The translations under genes were made by a program, and so were the position numbers. This document shows, piece after piece, positions 45,513-58,690 of a stretch of 64,000 nucleotides of DNA (its first letter is position 1; each line of letters begins with the position of its first letter). The notes below the pieces were generated by a model, which was not told the origin of the DNA, searched no databases, and worked only from the letters and a program-made list of their open reading frames with translations. Source of the DNA: Gnetum montanum (Eukaryota > Streptophyta > Gnetopsida > Gnetales > Gnetaceae); the NCBI GenBank assembly GCA_015680685.1, contig MNCI01004170.1, positions 266,821-330,820 on the forward strand, given 5' to 3'.

Positions 45513-48500
45513 ATGGGGAGGGGCAAAATCGAGATAAAGAGGATTGAGAATTCAACAAACAGGCAGGTGACCTTCTCCAAGAGGAGAGGAGGGCTGCTCA
45601 AGAAGGCCCGTGAACTGTCTATTCTTTGTGATGCAGACATTGCACTTATCATTTTCTCCAGCACTGGCAAGCTCTTTGATTTCTCAAGTTCCAAGTATGT
45701 TTTCTGAATCTCTTCTTTTGTCATTTCTCTTCAGGATTTAATTTTTGCACGTCTAATGCTCTCTCTCTCTCTCTCTTGTTTTCACTTCTCTTCTTGAGAT
45801 GTCATGATTTTAAAATGTCAATTTCAACAACAATCATCCTTAGGTGGTTGTTTTGTTCCGTTTAGATTTTATTTTTTGTGGGTTTGGGTGGAAAGGAACG
45901 TTTATCTTGGCCGTTTTTCAAAAGAAAAAAAGATCACTTCTATGTGACAGTGCCATGGGTCAGAATAAGATTTTTCCGAAAGTGTTTGACTGACTATGAT
46001 TTGGCATCTAAAATTTCCCTGATAAAAATCAAAACAAATCCGATACTGAAAGTAGTAATCGATAATAACGTGAACGCAGTGGATTTGTAATGTGCGATTT
46101 GACGAGGAGTGATAGATATGATGATGCAAATGCAAAGAAATAAGTGGAGATGTTTATGGATGTCCGTTATCTTTGCAATATGCGATGCAGAACGTAAATA
46201 TCTTGAACGTTCTGTGAGGGCATATATTGACAATTGATATTATAAATCTAACGTACAAATCTAGAACTTTAAACTTCGTTGCAGGACCTTCCCTTTGGTG
46301 GGACCCAGCAGACGCGGTTGGTAAAAATAAACATTACTTTCTGCTGCCATAACCATGTTGACGGTATCCGTACAAAGAATTATTCATTCAGGTACCTGTT
46401 TATCTAAAACAAGAATGTCTGCCTTTTTTATTTGTTAAAACAATTGCCCACTTTTTGAGGTTGTTGGAATTGAAACTAAGCATTACGAGGTGTTGTTGGA
46501 TCTGAAAATTTTTTTCCCATACAGAAAAACTCCATTTGGATCTGAAATTTCTTTTTCCCGTAGAGAAAAACTCCATTGGGTGACCAGTGCTTGATCTGCT
46601 TAACTATGCTATCCGAAACAATTCATTCAGGCTCAGCCGGCGTGATACTTTTGGAAACTTAAGTATCTCAAATAAAAGTCAAACTTACAACTTATTACAC
46701 AAATCTTTTCCGTTGAATTATTCTTTCATTGGCAAAACTAGGCAGTAGTACCCTATGGGATATGACCGGTAAAATATTTTAGGAGAATCTAGGAAATCTA
46801 TGTCTTTTTAGTGCAATTCAAACTTACAAATTGTTAGCTTGCAAAATAACCAAGTTATATGGCATCAAGTGGGTGTCCTAACATAAGGAGTACACTTGTA
46901 AGTAGAGGTAGGTATTGAACTCACAACCTCCCTTATAAGAGATGAGTATCTTAATCATTGTGTTACACATTTAGGTAACTTGCATAGGGAAGGAAGTATG
47001 AGAACTAATAGGGAAATTAAAGCTCTTAGTGAAAGATGAACAATTAATGTATTTCTTACGGCACTAATTTCTTTTTGTTTTGGAAGCTGAAGGATGGAAA
47101 GCTTTTAGCTTTTGTTGCTATTTGTTCTTTTTTTCTAATCAATATGTTCTTTTGTCTGTATAGACTTTGTCCCTTCTTTTTACAAGGAACCCTTTAGAAA
47201 GAGTAAAAATCCATGAAGATGCTTCTAAACAAGGACAAGGCTTGATCCTTTTCCTACCTTAGAGGTGAGGATTTTCAATATTGGTTGTAAGGATGAAAAC
47301 CTAAAAAGTTATCCCCAAAACCATTGAGCTTTTACTATAAGCCTCCCTTCATTGATCTCATGTACTTTGAATTTGTTTTTAATAATATTATTATTTTTGG
47401 AGGGGTCTCATTCAAGAACTCAAAAGGATAATTATAAATACACCTACAGACATATGGCCAAATGATATTTTAGAAGAATTATCATATTTAAGGTATAATT
47501 CACTTTGGCTTGAGCTAACTTCTTGCCAAACAAGATAATAAGCTAACCACTTGAGCCACCTATTATTAGCCATAAATTTTATATTTTGATCTACTAAATT
47601 ATCAAATATACAAGATGGAATGTATTATTAATATTTAATTTGTTTTTGGGAAATGATGTAGTAACTTAACTAGTATTTTATTTGTTTATGAGCCAATAAG
47701 TCACAAATTTGATTTATATTTGAGGCAACATTATACCAATGTTATGCAAAGCAGGTATAGTAGGGTAGTTGTACATTTGTGAAGTCAATGACATATGACT
47801 TATTGGTTAACATAAATGACTTACATCCTACAAGTCACAACTTTGTCCCTAATAAGTTATGCTAAGATATACAACAATAAACAACAAATATGTTGAGTTA
47901 TAGAATAGAATTATAAAAAATTAGTTTACTTCAACCTTTAATATCTTGGTACTTGCATTAAACATCTTAACCATAACTCATTTAACTCATGTTGCATAAA
48001 CAAACAATCATCACATATCCAAAACATAAATATAACAAACTATTAGAATTAAAAAGATGATAATTGTATATACTCTTAAGCCACCTAGCGTACTTTGGTA
48101 GAACATAGTAAACTTATACAACTACAAGTTACATGCTCTAGCCAAGTAAAATATACTTTATTGACTAGAATAAATAAGATTTTAGGGTCAAGAATCAAAC
48201 CCATGATTGATTCTTCATCTACTAAAGCTAAGGCTAAGACCTTTCTTCATATGGTGAAAATAATGTTAATAAGCTAATAATGAGTATTAGTTAGTATGTA
48301 TTTAAGGAAAATGATAAGTTTAAAAAATATTAATTGCATAAACTACCTAAAGAAAATGCTTAGTATTTACAACTTTATTGATGAACATTTATTTATCCAC
48401 AATGATAGTGCATGTTTATTACTTTTTCATAACCAATTAGCATTATTTATATTTTTCATTTATTTATATGTATTTTTTAATGATGTTTTCAAAACTCATA

Positions 48501-51500
48501 GCAAGTATTTTTTTTACTATGGAATAGATCCAAAGGACCTATGGACTTAATAAAATTTTATTTTCAATTTTCACTTGTAAGTTGATAAATTATAATATCT
48601 CAAGCTAGTGCGTAAGATTAGATTATTTATATTATAATAAAAAACTTAGAAGTTATCTTTCTTACTTTAAAATGATAAAGTTGTTTTCATTCAAAATACC
48701 TTAAATAAAGAAACTAAAATTAAACAATTACTGATATTATGTATTTGATGCATTTTCTTATACCATTTTATTTACAGCATGAAAGATATATTGGATAGGT
48801 ATAAGAAGTGTCCTGGAGGATCAAGTTGCAGCCTCACTGAGTATGATAATATTGATGTAGGTATTCTTACCCTAATATTACTATTTCGCATATATAAATA
48901 AATATTTATTCATTTCAAAATGAAAAATAATAAAATTATCAAAACATGACATGTATTAAAATACTTATACACCTATGATTAAGATTCACTCTTCCAATTG
49001 CATTAATAATAATTCATATCATTTTTTTTGTGAATAAATATTGAATGGTTACATATAAACTTAGTCTTCTAGTTAACAAATGAAAATTTACTAAATGAAG
49101 TTTATAAATTTTAGGCAAAATGACTATAGTGACTAAACCTTGTGATAATAAAAGATCACAGTTATTAATACATACAAAAATAATCTAGGAAAAATTGAAT
49201 GATATAAATTAACTATTAATTTAATCCCCATTTTAGAGATGTTTCTACTTGTATGCATTTAATCCTAAATCCTAATATATGATTAAGCCTATACTATGTT
49301 AAATGTCAAGAAAAATGTCTTACAGTTCCAGTAATTAGACTTTATCTCTTTTTTAACCCTGTAATGTTAATTTTGATTTAAAAGTCCCAGTTTTATGTAT
49401 TTTTACAATGTACTTAATTAAAAAACAATTTTTATATTTGATGATTGAATCTAATGTAAATGTTTGCTCATACAATGATATATAAGTTTATATTGCAACT
49501 TAAGTTTGCTTAGTAACTATCCTTAACCTTGTTGATTTTGGTACTCTTACAAGGCTATTATTCTATAGCCACTAATGCTAAGATAAACATTCTATCTTAT
49601 CATTAGCACAAGATGAACATAATAAAGTATATCAATTTTTAATGCATTAATAAGATGTAATTAATCATATGGTACTTAGATAATCTTCATTTTCATTAGT
49701 TGGGATCTTTTATCTTCTCTAAGTTGGATATATACTTTATAATATGATGCTTAATATGAAATCCATAGCTCCCATGTTCATAGTGAACTTAGTCAATATT
49801 CTTATATAATGATTTTTATTTGCAATAAGATTAACTCACTTTATAATTTTATTTTTATTTTTCTTTTATCATTACCTAATTTAATTATCCTTAATGTATG
49901 TTCATTATTTTAAATTAGTTAAACATAATTTTAAATTTTGGGCTTACAACTTTACTTCTAATCTTTAGAATTCATGTATGTATGTACTATGACATAATTT
50001 GGTTGTAATTAAGATATCTTATTTGATGTTAGAACCATATTCAAGAAGTTTCTAGGCTCAAGCTCCAAATTGAGAATTTGCAGTTGAAGCAAAAGTATGA
50101 TATCAAACCATCTTGTTTAAATTATTTTTTGAGAACATGCATAGTAACTCTAGAAGTTGCTAACTTTTAATTTTTGATATATAATGATGCTTAGCCATAT
50201 GATGGGGGAACAATTGGAAGACATGAGTTTTGAAGAATTAGATCAATTGGAAAAGCAAATGGAAATATGCATGAATAGAATAAAGACAAAAAAGGTAATT
50301 ATTTTATATTTATTATCAAATTATTTTCCTAAATAATCTTGTCTTATTAATTTCTATTCTTATGAAGGATCAATCACTCTTCAAACGCATGGAAGAAATT
50401 GAGGTTGGAGTAAGTATATAAACTTCATATAATTTTAGTTCTCTTGGTTTTTAATTTCATTATAATTTAGAAAAAATATTTTCTTAATGGAAGACTAGGT
50501 AGGTTGCTACCTACTTTAAAACCTACATTAGAATTAGAGGAGTCTAAGAATATGAGAAGAGATGATATTTGCTCATTTCCTTTTAGGTAGAGAATTTAAG
50601 TATGCTAATGAGGATTTAAGTATGGTAACGAAATTATCATCATTGTGGTGCTTTTATCCTATAAAAATGTTGTTGTATTTTAAATAATCTTCCTATGATA
50701 AGATGTATCCTTCTCAATCAGTGGCAACCAAGAAGGTATAGGTTGTTATAAAGATAAGGGGTATTTGTTGTGCTTTAGAGTGGACTTAAGTAGATCAATT
50801 GCTTGCAAACTACACAAATTTATTAAAAACATCTAATTTCATACTTTAAAAAGATTCAATGCCATGACATTTACTGTGATCAATTCTTTGGCAAAATGCA
50901 TAACATTTTATCTGTAAAAGAATCTGCTAGTGAATCCTATTGAAAAATATGGCTTCTTTGACCGGTTTACAACATCCCCTTCTGATTTCAAGGATATTGG
51001 TCTGCCTAAACAATTTGAATCTGGAAATCCCTGAAATATCTCACATTCTTAATTATTCCATAAAGTCTGTGTCAAAATTAAACACATTTGAAATACAGTG
51101 TAGTGTCCACTTTCCATGGTCAAACACTGAAACAAGGAAGAATTATTATCCTCGATATTCATGTTTAAATTAAACGCGCAAGAAAACATAATGTAAAATA
51201 ATAGGAAAATTCTAAAGAGTAAAAATTAGAAATGATCAATGCAATAACCGTGTGAGACAGGAAACATTATTTCTGACATACAAGTTCACAAGATGGTTCC
51301 ATTCATCTGCCTACCATCTCAGACGGTACAGTGTTCAGAAAAACTGACTTCGGTTGAGGCAAGGAAATTCCGATACAATTTATAAACGGTCAACCTTGTT
51401 TGAAGTAAAGTACATGAAAGCAATAAAATTCTCAGTGAATTATGATAGCTTTTTTTACTGTAATGCTAGCGTTAGAAATTTCCTTTGAAGGCTACCAACT

Positions 51501-52245
51501 TCATCATGTCTTACATTATTTCTTTTTCACTCATGCTTAGTCAAAAACAGAAACATCTTTATAATAACAAATAAATTTTAATGCAATTAACATTTGGCAT
51601 CTGAAAACAGTAAACAAACTAGTCGGAAGTATGTTTGTTTGTACATTAAAACTTTTTATATTATTTGAGATTTATGATTCGGTTGATGACGGCAGAACCA
51701 AAATCTTGCACAAGAAAATGAAAATCTCTTGAAAGAAAATCAATCTTTGCGTAAACAGGTATTTTGTGAGGCATTTATTTTACAATGACATAACTCATTT
51801 TAAAAACCCCATTCTTAAGTTTACCTTTAATTTGCTTCCATGGTATTTATATTTCACTTGTTTGTTTGAGCAGATAGAAGAGGCTCGTAAAGGTCCGATA
51901 ACATGTGATCCAAGGGAATCAACTTTTCTTGAATTTCGTCCATTGCAAACCAGAGAATCTCTTAACTCTCAGAGTGTACCAAGATTGATGCCTGCGCATA
52001 CTTCCAGCTTGGATAGATCTGAAACTTCTCGAACATCTTTACACCTTGGGTATGAAAATTACTATATTTATCAAGGCTGTAAAATATTTCCTGTCTTATT
52101 TTCATGATCTTGAAAGAGAAGCTCATTCCTGGAAATTTTAAATTTATGTAGATTATTTGACTCTAATGCTCAAAGTAAGCCGTCTCAGCGAAGCTCAAGC
52201 ACGGAGGATATTTCCAGACGACAAAATTCATGGATGGAGGAATGA
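45513..52245 (+). CDS. MIKC-type MADS-box transcription factor, 8 coding exons, 265 aa
   Basis: A nuclear DNA-binding regulator that would dimerise and bind CArG boxes. Exons: 45,513-45,694 (182), 48,778-48,856 (79), 50,033-50,094 (62), 50,195-50,294 (100), 50,368-50,409 (42), 51,696-51,758 (63), 51,874-52,049 (176), 52,152-52,245 (94). All introns are GT-AG and the frame is uninterrupted. Sizes 79/62/100/42 are family-typical. MADS domain residues 1-60 ([24 protein letters not shown]); I region 61-87; K domain about 88-170 ([34 protein letters not shown]); C-terminal part with LHLGL at 232-236, an LxLxL repression-type motif. The best guess is an AGL15/18-like or SVP/StMADS11-like protein; subfamily is not settled. 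The ATG follows AGCAGCAGCAAC and opens the canonical MGRGK. The assignment to MIKC type is very secure. Confidence 0.92.
46905..46970 (-). mobile_element. tRNA-derived SINE head, candidate
   Basis: On the minus strand, TAACACAATGATTAAG (46,965-46,950) resembles a polymerase III A box. GAGTTCAATACC (46,922-46,911) resembles a B box about 28 bases on, with CTCATCTCTTATAAGGGAGG between, as in plant tRNA-derived SINEs. The SINE tail and target duplication were not resolved. Confidence 0.45.
47505..47560 (-). mobile_element. second tRNA-derived SINE head, candidate
   Basis: On the minus strand, TGGCTCAAGTGGTTAGC (47,558-47,542) is a very good A box. AGCTCAAGCC (about 47,516-47,507) is a B box with one mismatch. 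It differs from the copy at 46,905-46,970. Confidence 0.45.
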
Positions 52246-52883
52246 CGGGAAGAAATATTATTCTCTTTGTACCGGAAAGAAATGATTTTATTAGATTCTT
52301 GAACTAATACGATCTTCTGACAAGTATGTTTTGTGGGGAAAAAAAAAGAAAAAAGAAAAAAAAAACATTTGCATTTCTTTTCATGAATGTCATTGCAAGG
52401 ACCATTTGTGTGATTATTTTCTTTATTGACTATTAAATAATTTTGTTACTAAATAATTATTACGTTGCATGTTCAACTTGGTGAGTATGTTTTATTTGGC
52501 AACACCATATCATCTTTTGGGATCTTGGTAGGAACTCCTCACAATTAAGAGACGTGAGGTAGCAAAGTAAATTTTGTAAAGTGTTTATTAATGAAATGAT
52601 TTGTTGTATTATATGCCTTTTGGTTTATAATATCTTGGAGTTTTCTAGAATTAATACCTTAATCTAAAGGAATATAATTTATAAGATACCTAAAATTCAA
52701 ATATTTTGAGGAGTCTTTTTGTTTTAATGGTTTGAATGATGTACTTGAAATGTTAATTTTTTAATGTAAATTGAATAGTTTATTTGAAAGAAATATAACT
52801 CGCATGTGAAACTCTTGGTAGTAGTGTGTTCTTGCCTTTGTAGAAATCAATGTTGATAATACTTTTTTGATAAAACCATATAA
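52246..52883. other. MADS 3' flank and intergenic
   Basis: 3' untranslated region and AT-rich flank with an A-rich run at 52,340-52,368. No other gene is seen before E4. Confidence 0.5.
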
Positions 52884-53677
52884 TGTGCAGGCTACAATAT
52901 CATAGTTATGACATTAGTCATCGTAGATGCAATATAGTGGGTCATGGACATGCCTGTAAATACCAAATCACTGTCATGTCAAAACAACTTTTGACTAACA
53001 CTTAACAAAATTCTTGTAGTTTGTTTCCATGACTTAGAGGGAATCTTTATTCAAGTAGATTGTTCCTGGACAAAGTTTATGGATGATATTAGAGATCAAG
53101 CTTGTTTTTCATCATTGCACCATTTCACTTAGCATAATTTACTTTTTATCATATTTTTACTTTTCATCATGTTTACTTTCATTAAGTCATTTACATTTCC
53201 TAGGTTATTTCACATTCTAATGTCTCTTGGTAAGGTAGAATAAGTATGACTAGTTTCAAGTATAAAGTGTAATTGTTTGGTAACCCAGTGGCTTCGCTTA
53301 ATTTATTTAGTAGTGAAGCCACTTGGTAATCCCAGTAATACTTAGGATGTGTACGTCAAGTCAAGAACGGTTGTTTATCGCCAATAGGATAGAATAGCTT
53401 TATATTTTCATTGCACTTAGACATAAAATTTACAGTCATTGTTGCTATGTTAACACTTAGAATATTCCTAACCAAACAACATCAATACATCGTATATCTT
53501 ACTAAGAATTAAATTATACAATTTGCACATCACTAACTCTAAGTGGGAAGACAACGATCATGAACTGAATATCAACTACTAGTATACTTACACAGTTCAT
53601 CCATGGATTACGATTTGCTCACATGTGAACACTTATGACTTGTATGATTGAGTGTTGGAATACCCAATTGCTTATCA
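52884..53677 (+). repeat. E4 5' LTR
   Basis: Start TGTGCAGGCTACAATATC (approximate), end TTATCA. It resembles the E2 LTR (TCTTTATTCAAG, TTGGTAACCCAGTGG, GATTGAGTGTTGG...). CG-palindromes have decayed to CAATATCAT and GCAATATAG, and the TATA region reads TGTAAATACC. Confidence 0.7.
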
Positions 53678-53678
53678 T

Positions 53679-53696
53679 TGGTATTGTTACTAGGGA
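53679..53696 (+). promoter_or_regulatory. E4 primer-binding site (decayed)
   Basis: TGGTATTGTTACTAGGGA, the TGGCGCCGTTGCCGGGGA type with C-to-T and G-to-A changes. Confidence 0.7.
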
Positions 53697-53699
53697 GTA

Positions 53700-55350
53700 G
53701 TGTTTACTAAATTTGATGATAAGAAATGACCTTATTACATACACTGTGTTAGTTAAAGCATCCTTGGGGCACAACTTAATTATCCCACCACAAAAAAAGA
53801 GCTTATGGTTGTGGTATATGTGCTTGAAAATTTTAGACATTATGTGCTTAGGTACTCCATTTATGTCTATACTAACCACAATGCTATTAGGTTTTTAATG
53901 AATAAACCAATAGTAAGTCTAAGTGTGATACGATGACTTGTTATCTTACAAGAATTCGACATGACAATGATTGATAGGAAGAAAATCGAAAATGTTATAG
54001 ATGACATGTCAAGATTAAAATGAAAATCTTAAGAAAATGAAGAACCACTATTAGACTAATTTTCAATGAGAGTTTATTTATAAGGATAACAATGGTTGAA
54101 GACTCAACAATGAAGTCAAGGATAACTGATTACATGACATATCTTACCACATAAGAACTTTGTGATGAATCGGATATAAAGCACAAAGAGTAGTTTCTTC
54201 ATAAGGTACAAAGCTATATAGAAATTAATGAAAATCTTTACAAGATATCTGTCAATGGATTGATAAGATGGTGTGTTATGGAAGAAAATCAACAAAGAGT
54301 CTTGTAAGATAAGCATGAAGGACCATGTGGTGGTCGCTATGCGAAATGACATATAGTACTAAAATTGATGATGGTAGGCTACTTTTGGCCTACCTTAATC
54401 AGTGACACACATTAGTTTGCATAATCTTGTAAGAGATGCTAGTTAGATGGAAGACTAACTACTAGAAATGAAGGGTCACAATAATGGATGCAACCATTGG
54501 AACCCTTTGATATTTTGGGAATTGACTTTATGGGACACATCATACCAATGTCATGGAAAGTCTTATATTATAGTAATTGTTAATTATTGTACTAAGTGGG
54601 CAAAAGCAACCATAGTTAAGGATTGGTTGGCCATAATAGCTACAAAGTTATTTCAATAACACTGGTGAACATATTTGGAATGCCATGCATGCTAATATCA
54701 GACAACAGAACTTATTTCACTAGAGCTACATTTAAGAAGCTAATGCAAGAACTTCGTGCCAACCATAAATTAACTACACCTTATCATCCCCAAGTGAATG
54801 ATTAAGCTAAAGTGACTAATAGAGAAATCATAAGAATATTAACTAAAACTGTTAGTTGATATAGGATGGACTAGAGCACTAAACTTAATGATGTTCTATG
54901 GGCATATAGATCCACCCAAAAACTTCCTATAGGGTATTCACCATACAACTTAGTTTATGGAAAATTGCCTATTCTACCCTTCCAAGAAGAATTAAATATC
55001 CTTCCAATGACCAGCACCTTTGACCTAGATGTACACTTAGCTAAAAAAGAATGATTAATGAATCTTAATCTTTCAGCTAAAAATTAGTTAATAGCTCAAA
55101 TGAGTAATGAAGTCCATAAGGAGTATTCCAAATGTAGACATGACATCAAAATCAGACAAGTATCCATCAAGCTTGGCCATAAAGTCCTCTATTATAGCTC
55201 TAATCATATTCCACAAAAGACTAAGTTTCAAATCTTATAGGAAGGACCTTACATTGTTCATGCTACATACCAATCAAGTGCCATGCAAATATATCACTAA
55301 ATAAAGCCACAAAAACTTATTCTTGTTAATATTCAACTAGTGAAACCATT
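53700..55350 (+). pseudogene. E4 RNase H and integrase remnant
   Basis: RNase H text starts at once (YYIHCVS, LNYPTTKKELMVVVYVLENF at about 53,775-53,835). The integrase zinc-finger part follows (HEGPCGGRYAK, 54,310-54,350; GYFWPTL). The core is GIDFMGHI (54,520), LISDNRTYF (about 54,690-54,718) and HPQVND-AKVTNRE (about 54,784-54,825). As in E2, the third catalytic position is Lys. The tail has LWAYRSTQKLPIGYSPYNLVYG (54,895-54,965). Many stops. Confidence 0.83.
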
Positions 55351-55679
55351 CCATGACTTTCCCTATTCCTCTAAAGACTCTACCTTACATACCAAATTAT
55401 TCATCATCCCTTCAATCTTTCAAGTCTTTGCTCTTGACAATAGTCATGGAGGTGTCAAGTTTGACACTTAGACACCAAATTTCCTTTTTACATTTCTTGC
55501 CAAATTTTACATTCTTTAATATTGTTCATATTTTTTATACCTTTTCCATTTTTAATCAATTTTCATTCTTTAATATCTTTGAATTTATTTTACATTTTTT
55601 CTTTCTTACCAATTTCTCATTTTTAGTATTTTTAACTATTTTTCATGTACATATTTTTCTTATTTTTTTATAATAAAGT

Positions 55680-57060
55680 GTAAGGGAATAAAATAATATG
55701 TACTCAAAACAATGAGAATTTCACCTTATGTTATCAAGTCATTAAAGAATAGATTGCATATAAAGTGAGACCACATCATCCATCCACTCATTTTCAATAA
55801 TAAGAGATTCTTACCATGGAAATAATGACATTTTTTTCATAATAAAACTACAATAAACTTGTGGTCATTATGCCTAGATAGAAAAGTGAAAACCCAAGCA
55901 GGAATGAAATGCATGTGACATCAAGGGGATTTGTGGATTCTCTAAAGCTAGTACTTCAAGGCTTATCCTATTATTAAATTGTATTATTTACTTGAGTTTT
56001 AATGAAAAATGGAATTATGTTCTAAAATAAGTGCTATCTTAGTATGTTACTGGAAAAACATGTTACCCATGCTTGAAGCTAGTCCTCTAGTAAGGTTGAC
56101 ATAATAATAACCTAATAAATACACATAATAAAAATTTTTAGGGGTTCCACTAGAAAGACATGTTACCCATGCCTAAAGGTAGGTGACTTCTTATAAATTT
56201 CAAGGTTTCTTGGACTTGCATTGGTTACTAAGTTAGAATGACATGTTACCCATGCCTAAAGGCACTTCTTTGTTTAATGGCCAAGTATCCTTTAAAAATA
56301 AAATGTGTTATTAATAAATTGCTTCCTTGTACTTTATTTCTAAGTGATAATATCTCTTGCAATTGTGGTAGTCTTGTGGTTGTTAGTTTTAAGATGATAC
56401 AATGCGATGTCATTGGTAGGTGGTATGAACTTAGTTTGGATCTTGGACAAAAGGGCTAATGATCAATTTAACCATACATCACACATAGAATGCATTATGC
56501 CTATGGTAAGACACCTCACGTTCCATGTTCTACAATCCTTGCTACTACCATCCCATCTCACTATTATATATAGTCATAATTTGATGGTTTTATATAATAT
56601 AGTGTTATTTTCTTATTGGGGCACTACTAACATGTGTGTGTTTTTGAAATAGAGGTATATTTTACATTCAACTTCTTGAGTGCCTACAAACACTTATAAG
56701 TGTGGTTATACAATGCACTAAGGACTAGAGATTGCTTTGGGGAGAATCCACTTGTATAACTCTTATGCTTCATACCTAATGACCAATTACACATCATCTT
56801 ATGCCTCCAAAATATTTATACAATTATTATCATTTTCACACATACTTATCTTCATTCATATACTTGGCAATTTTGACCAACCATCTTCTACAAAGCTTAA
56901 TTAATGTACCTTGCCCAAACTCCTTTTCTCACACAATTTTGATGATAAATTCTTACATTCTAAGCATCACCTATGATTAAGAATCCTTTAGAACATCTTT
57001 ATACCTACCTTACTGTCCAATTTATTCATAAAAAATTGCACAAAATTTTGAAAATTTTCC
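55680..57060 (+). other. E4 conserved spacer module
   Basis: Non-coding. It contains three copies of the ACATGTTACCCATGC motif (56,058; 56,157; 56,240), the ACAATGCGATGTCATTGG block (56,400) and the stem-loop at 56,704-56,761, in the same order as E3 and E5. Confidence 0.78.
56704..56761 (+). promoter_or_regulatory. conserved stem-loop, E4 copy
   Basis: GTTATACAA pairs with TTGTATAAC (9 base pairs plus one outer G-U). The loop has CTTTGGGGAGAATCCA. Confidence 0.65.
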
Positions 57061-57061
57061 T

Positions 57062-57165
57062 GGTGATATCGCAGATACAATGTATTAGCTCCTGCAATAT
57101 CATATCCATAATGTTGTATCTATAATGTGTCCCTAATATATTTCTATATATACATGCGAAGTGTT
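57062..57165 (+). promoter_or_regulatory. E4 internal U3-like promoter block (decayed)
   Basis: GGTGATATCGCAGATAC, GCAATATCATATCC and a TATA-like CTATATATACATGC at about 57,144-57,157. It lies at the same place relative to the stem-loop as in E3. A purine tract TTAGTAATGGGGGAGAG follows at 57,307-57,323. Confidence 0.6.
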
Positions 57166-57733
57166 AGAAAAATTTTTCATTCTTTCATTTCACACGTAGG
57201 AGATCATGTTGTTTTTCTGACCTCCAAAATTTAACCAGCCATATCTTCCTCACCGCAACTCTGATTTAAGTCATTCTTGTTTTCTTTTGCTCATGGAGTG
57301 GCCAACTTAGTAATGGGGGAGAGTACTATGCATAGTTTTAGTAAATTTCATCAAAATTTTCTAATTCCTAGAAGAGTCAACGAAGGGTAAGAATAATAAA
57401 AAAGATTATATTTTAAACTATGAGAGGTTAATAAACCTAATGATTCTTTCTAAATAACCATTCAAATATAATTTAAATAAGAAATTTATGATTTTGATAG
57501 GTCAAAAAGGCTAAATTTACTTGCAAATATTAGAAAATTCTTGAATTAATGGTTTTTCTTAAAGGGGGATTTATTCAAGTTACAAATTTTTTAAACTTTG
57601 TAATCCTAATTAGAACTAAAGTTGACATTCAAGAATGATTTTGATCAAACCCAAGAATTCAAGGAAGGGTTATGAATCATTAGAGATTATTTCTGAGTAA
57701 GTTGGGTAATCTTAAAATTGTTCATGATTGCAT

Positions 57734-58200
57734 ATGCCTCCCAAGAGCTCGAAGTGGAAGGACCTTCACAACCAAGGGAGAACATACCTAGGGGAAGAGG
57801 TAGAGGATGAACAAAAGAATAGACCCCACTTGTGGAGCAAGAAGCTCACTCTTGTAGCATTTATCATCCCACACCTATAACATGATAATATGTGTAGTAA
57901 AGGTTAATGCACTACTTGATCCTTAGCAAAGACAACACCTCAGACTCTCAAATGAGTGTCTTCAAGCCATCCAAGTGAAGTTCATCATGTCCACTATCAT
58001 AGTGGAATTGAATTTGGACCATTTATTGAGTTTCCCCTACTAAAGTTCGTGAACAACTACAATTCTTTCCTCTATGGCCTACTATCTTAAGTAATGGTGA
58101 ATGGTACCTGGAAGACGTTTACTATTTCTAGAAGAATAAACAAGATTATGATATAGTGAAAATAGAGGAGATCACAATGCTGAAACATCACAAGGAAAAT
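57734..58200 (+). pseudogene. E4 remnant of the plant-transposon-protein-like ORF
   Basis: ATG 57,734 opens MPPKSSKWKDLHN. The stretch at about 57,962-58,030 translates to ECLQAIQVKF and IIVELNLDHLLSF, matching CVQAIHGKF and VIVELNFDSFVEF of the E3 ORF. After about 58,200 the homology is lost. Confidence 0.65.
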
Positions 58201-58439
58201 TTATGTTCCAAGAAAAGAAGCTTCCTAGCCAAATTTTTATTGTAATTGATAAGAATTCAAGAGAAAAAATAATTACCTTGTTTTCCCATAAAAAATGCTA
58301 CCTTATAGCCTTGTTTTAGTTAAATTTTGGACTATCTAAAATATGTAAAATAAATTCATGCCCCACAACCTATGAGTTTTATTTTCCCAATGTATGAGAG
58401 CTAAAAGGTCAAAAACACTACCAAAATTAGCATCAAAAG

Positions 58440-58690
58440 TCAAAAACACTAGTGGTTCATACATTGTAGTTTTGGGCCATGATAATGGCCAACATGATAG
58501 TTTTCTAGGGGAAATTAATCAAAAATACTAGTGGCCCATACTCTGTAGTTTTGTGCCAAGAAAATGACACTGTAGTTTTGGGCCATGAGAATGGCCAAAA
58601 TGTTGGTTTTCTAAGGGAAATTAATCAAAAATATTGGTGGCCCATACTCTGTAGTTTTGTGCTAAGAAAATGACCCAAATATGCTATGTA
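58440..58690. repeat. tandem repeat, period about 108 bp, two copies plus a partial
   Basis: GCCATGATAATGGCCAACATG... (about 58,473) recurs as GCCATGAGAATGGCCAAAATG... (about 58,581). Both include GTGGCCCATACTCTGTAG. It sits in the space between the E4 ORF remnant and the E5 LTR. Confidence 0.8.

Larger units (their letters stand above)
45695..48777 (+). other. intron 1 of the MADS-box gene (3.1 kb)
   Basis: Donor GTATGT, acceptor TTTACAG. It holds a (CT)n run at 45,758-45,776, a direct duplication of about 55 bp near 46,498-46,575 and two tRNA-like heads on the minus strand (listed separately). Long first introns in MIKC genes often carry regulatory sites, but none is identifiable here. Confidence 0.8.

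Noticed and set aside
45878-46233. Short frames in the start of MADS intron 1
   Set aside because: They lie inside an intron with good GT-AG borders and show no domain.
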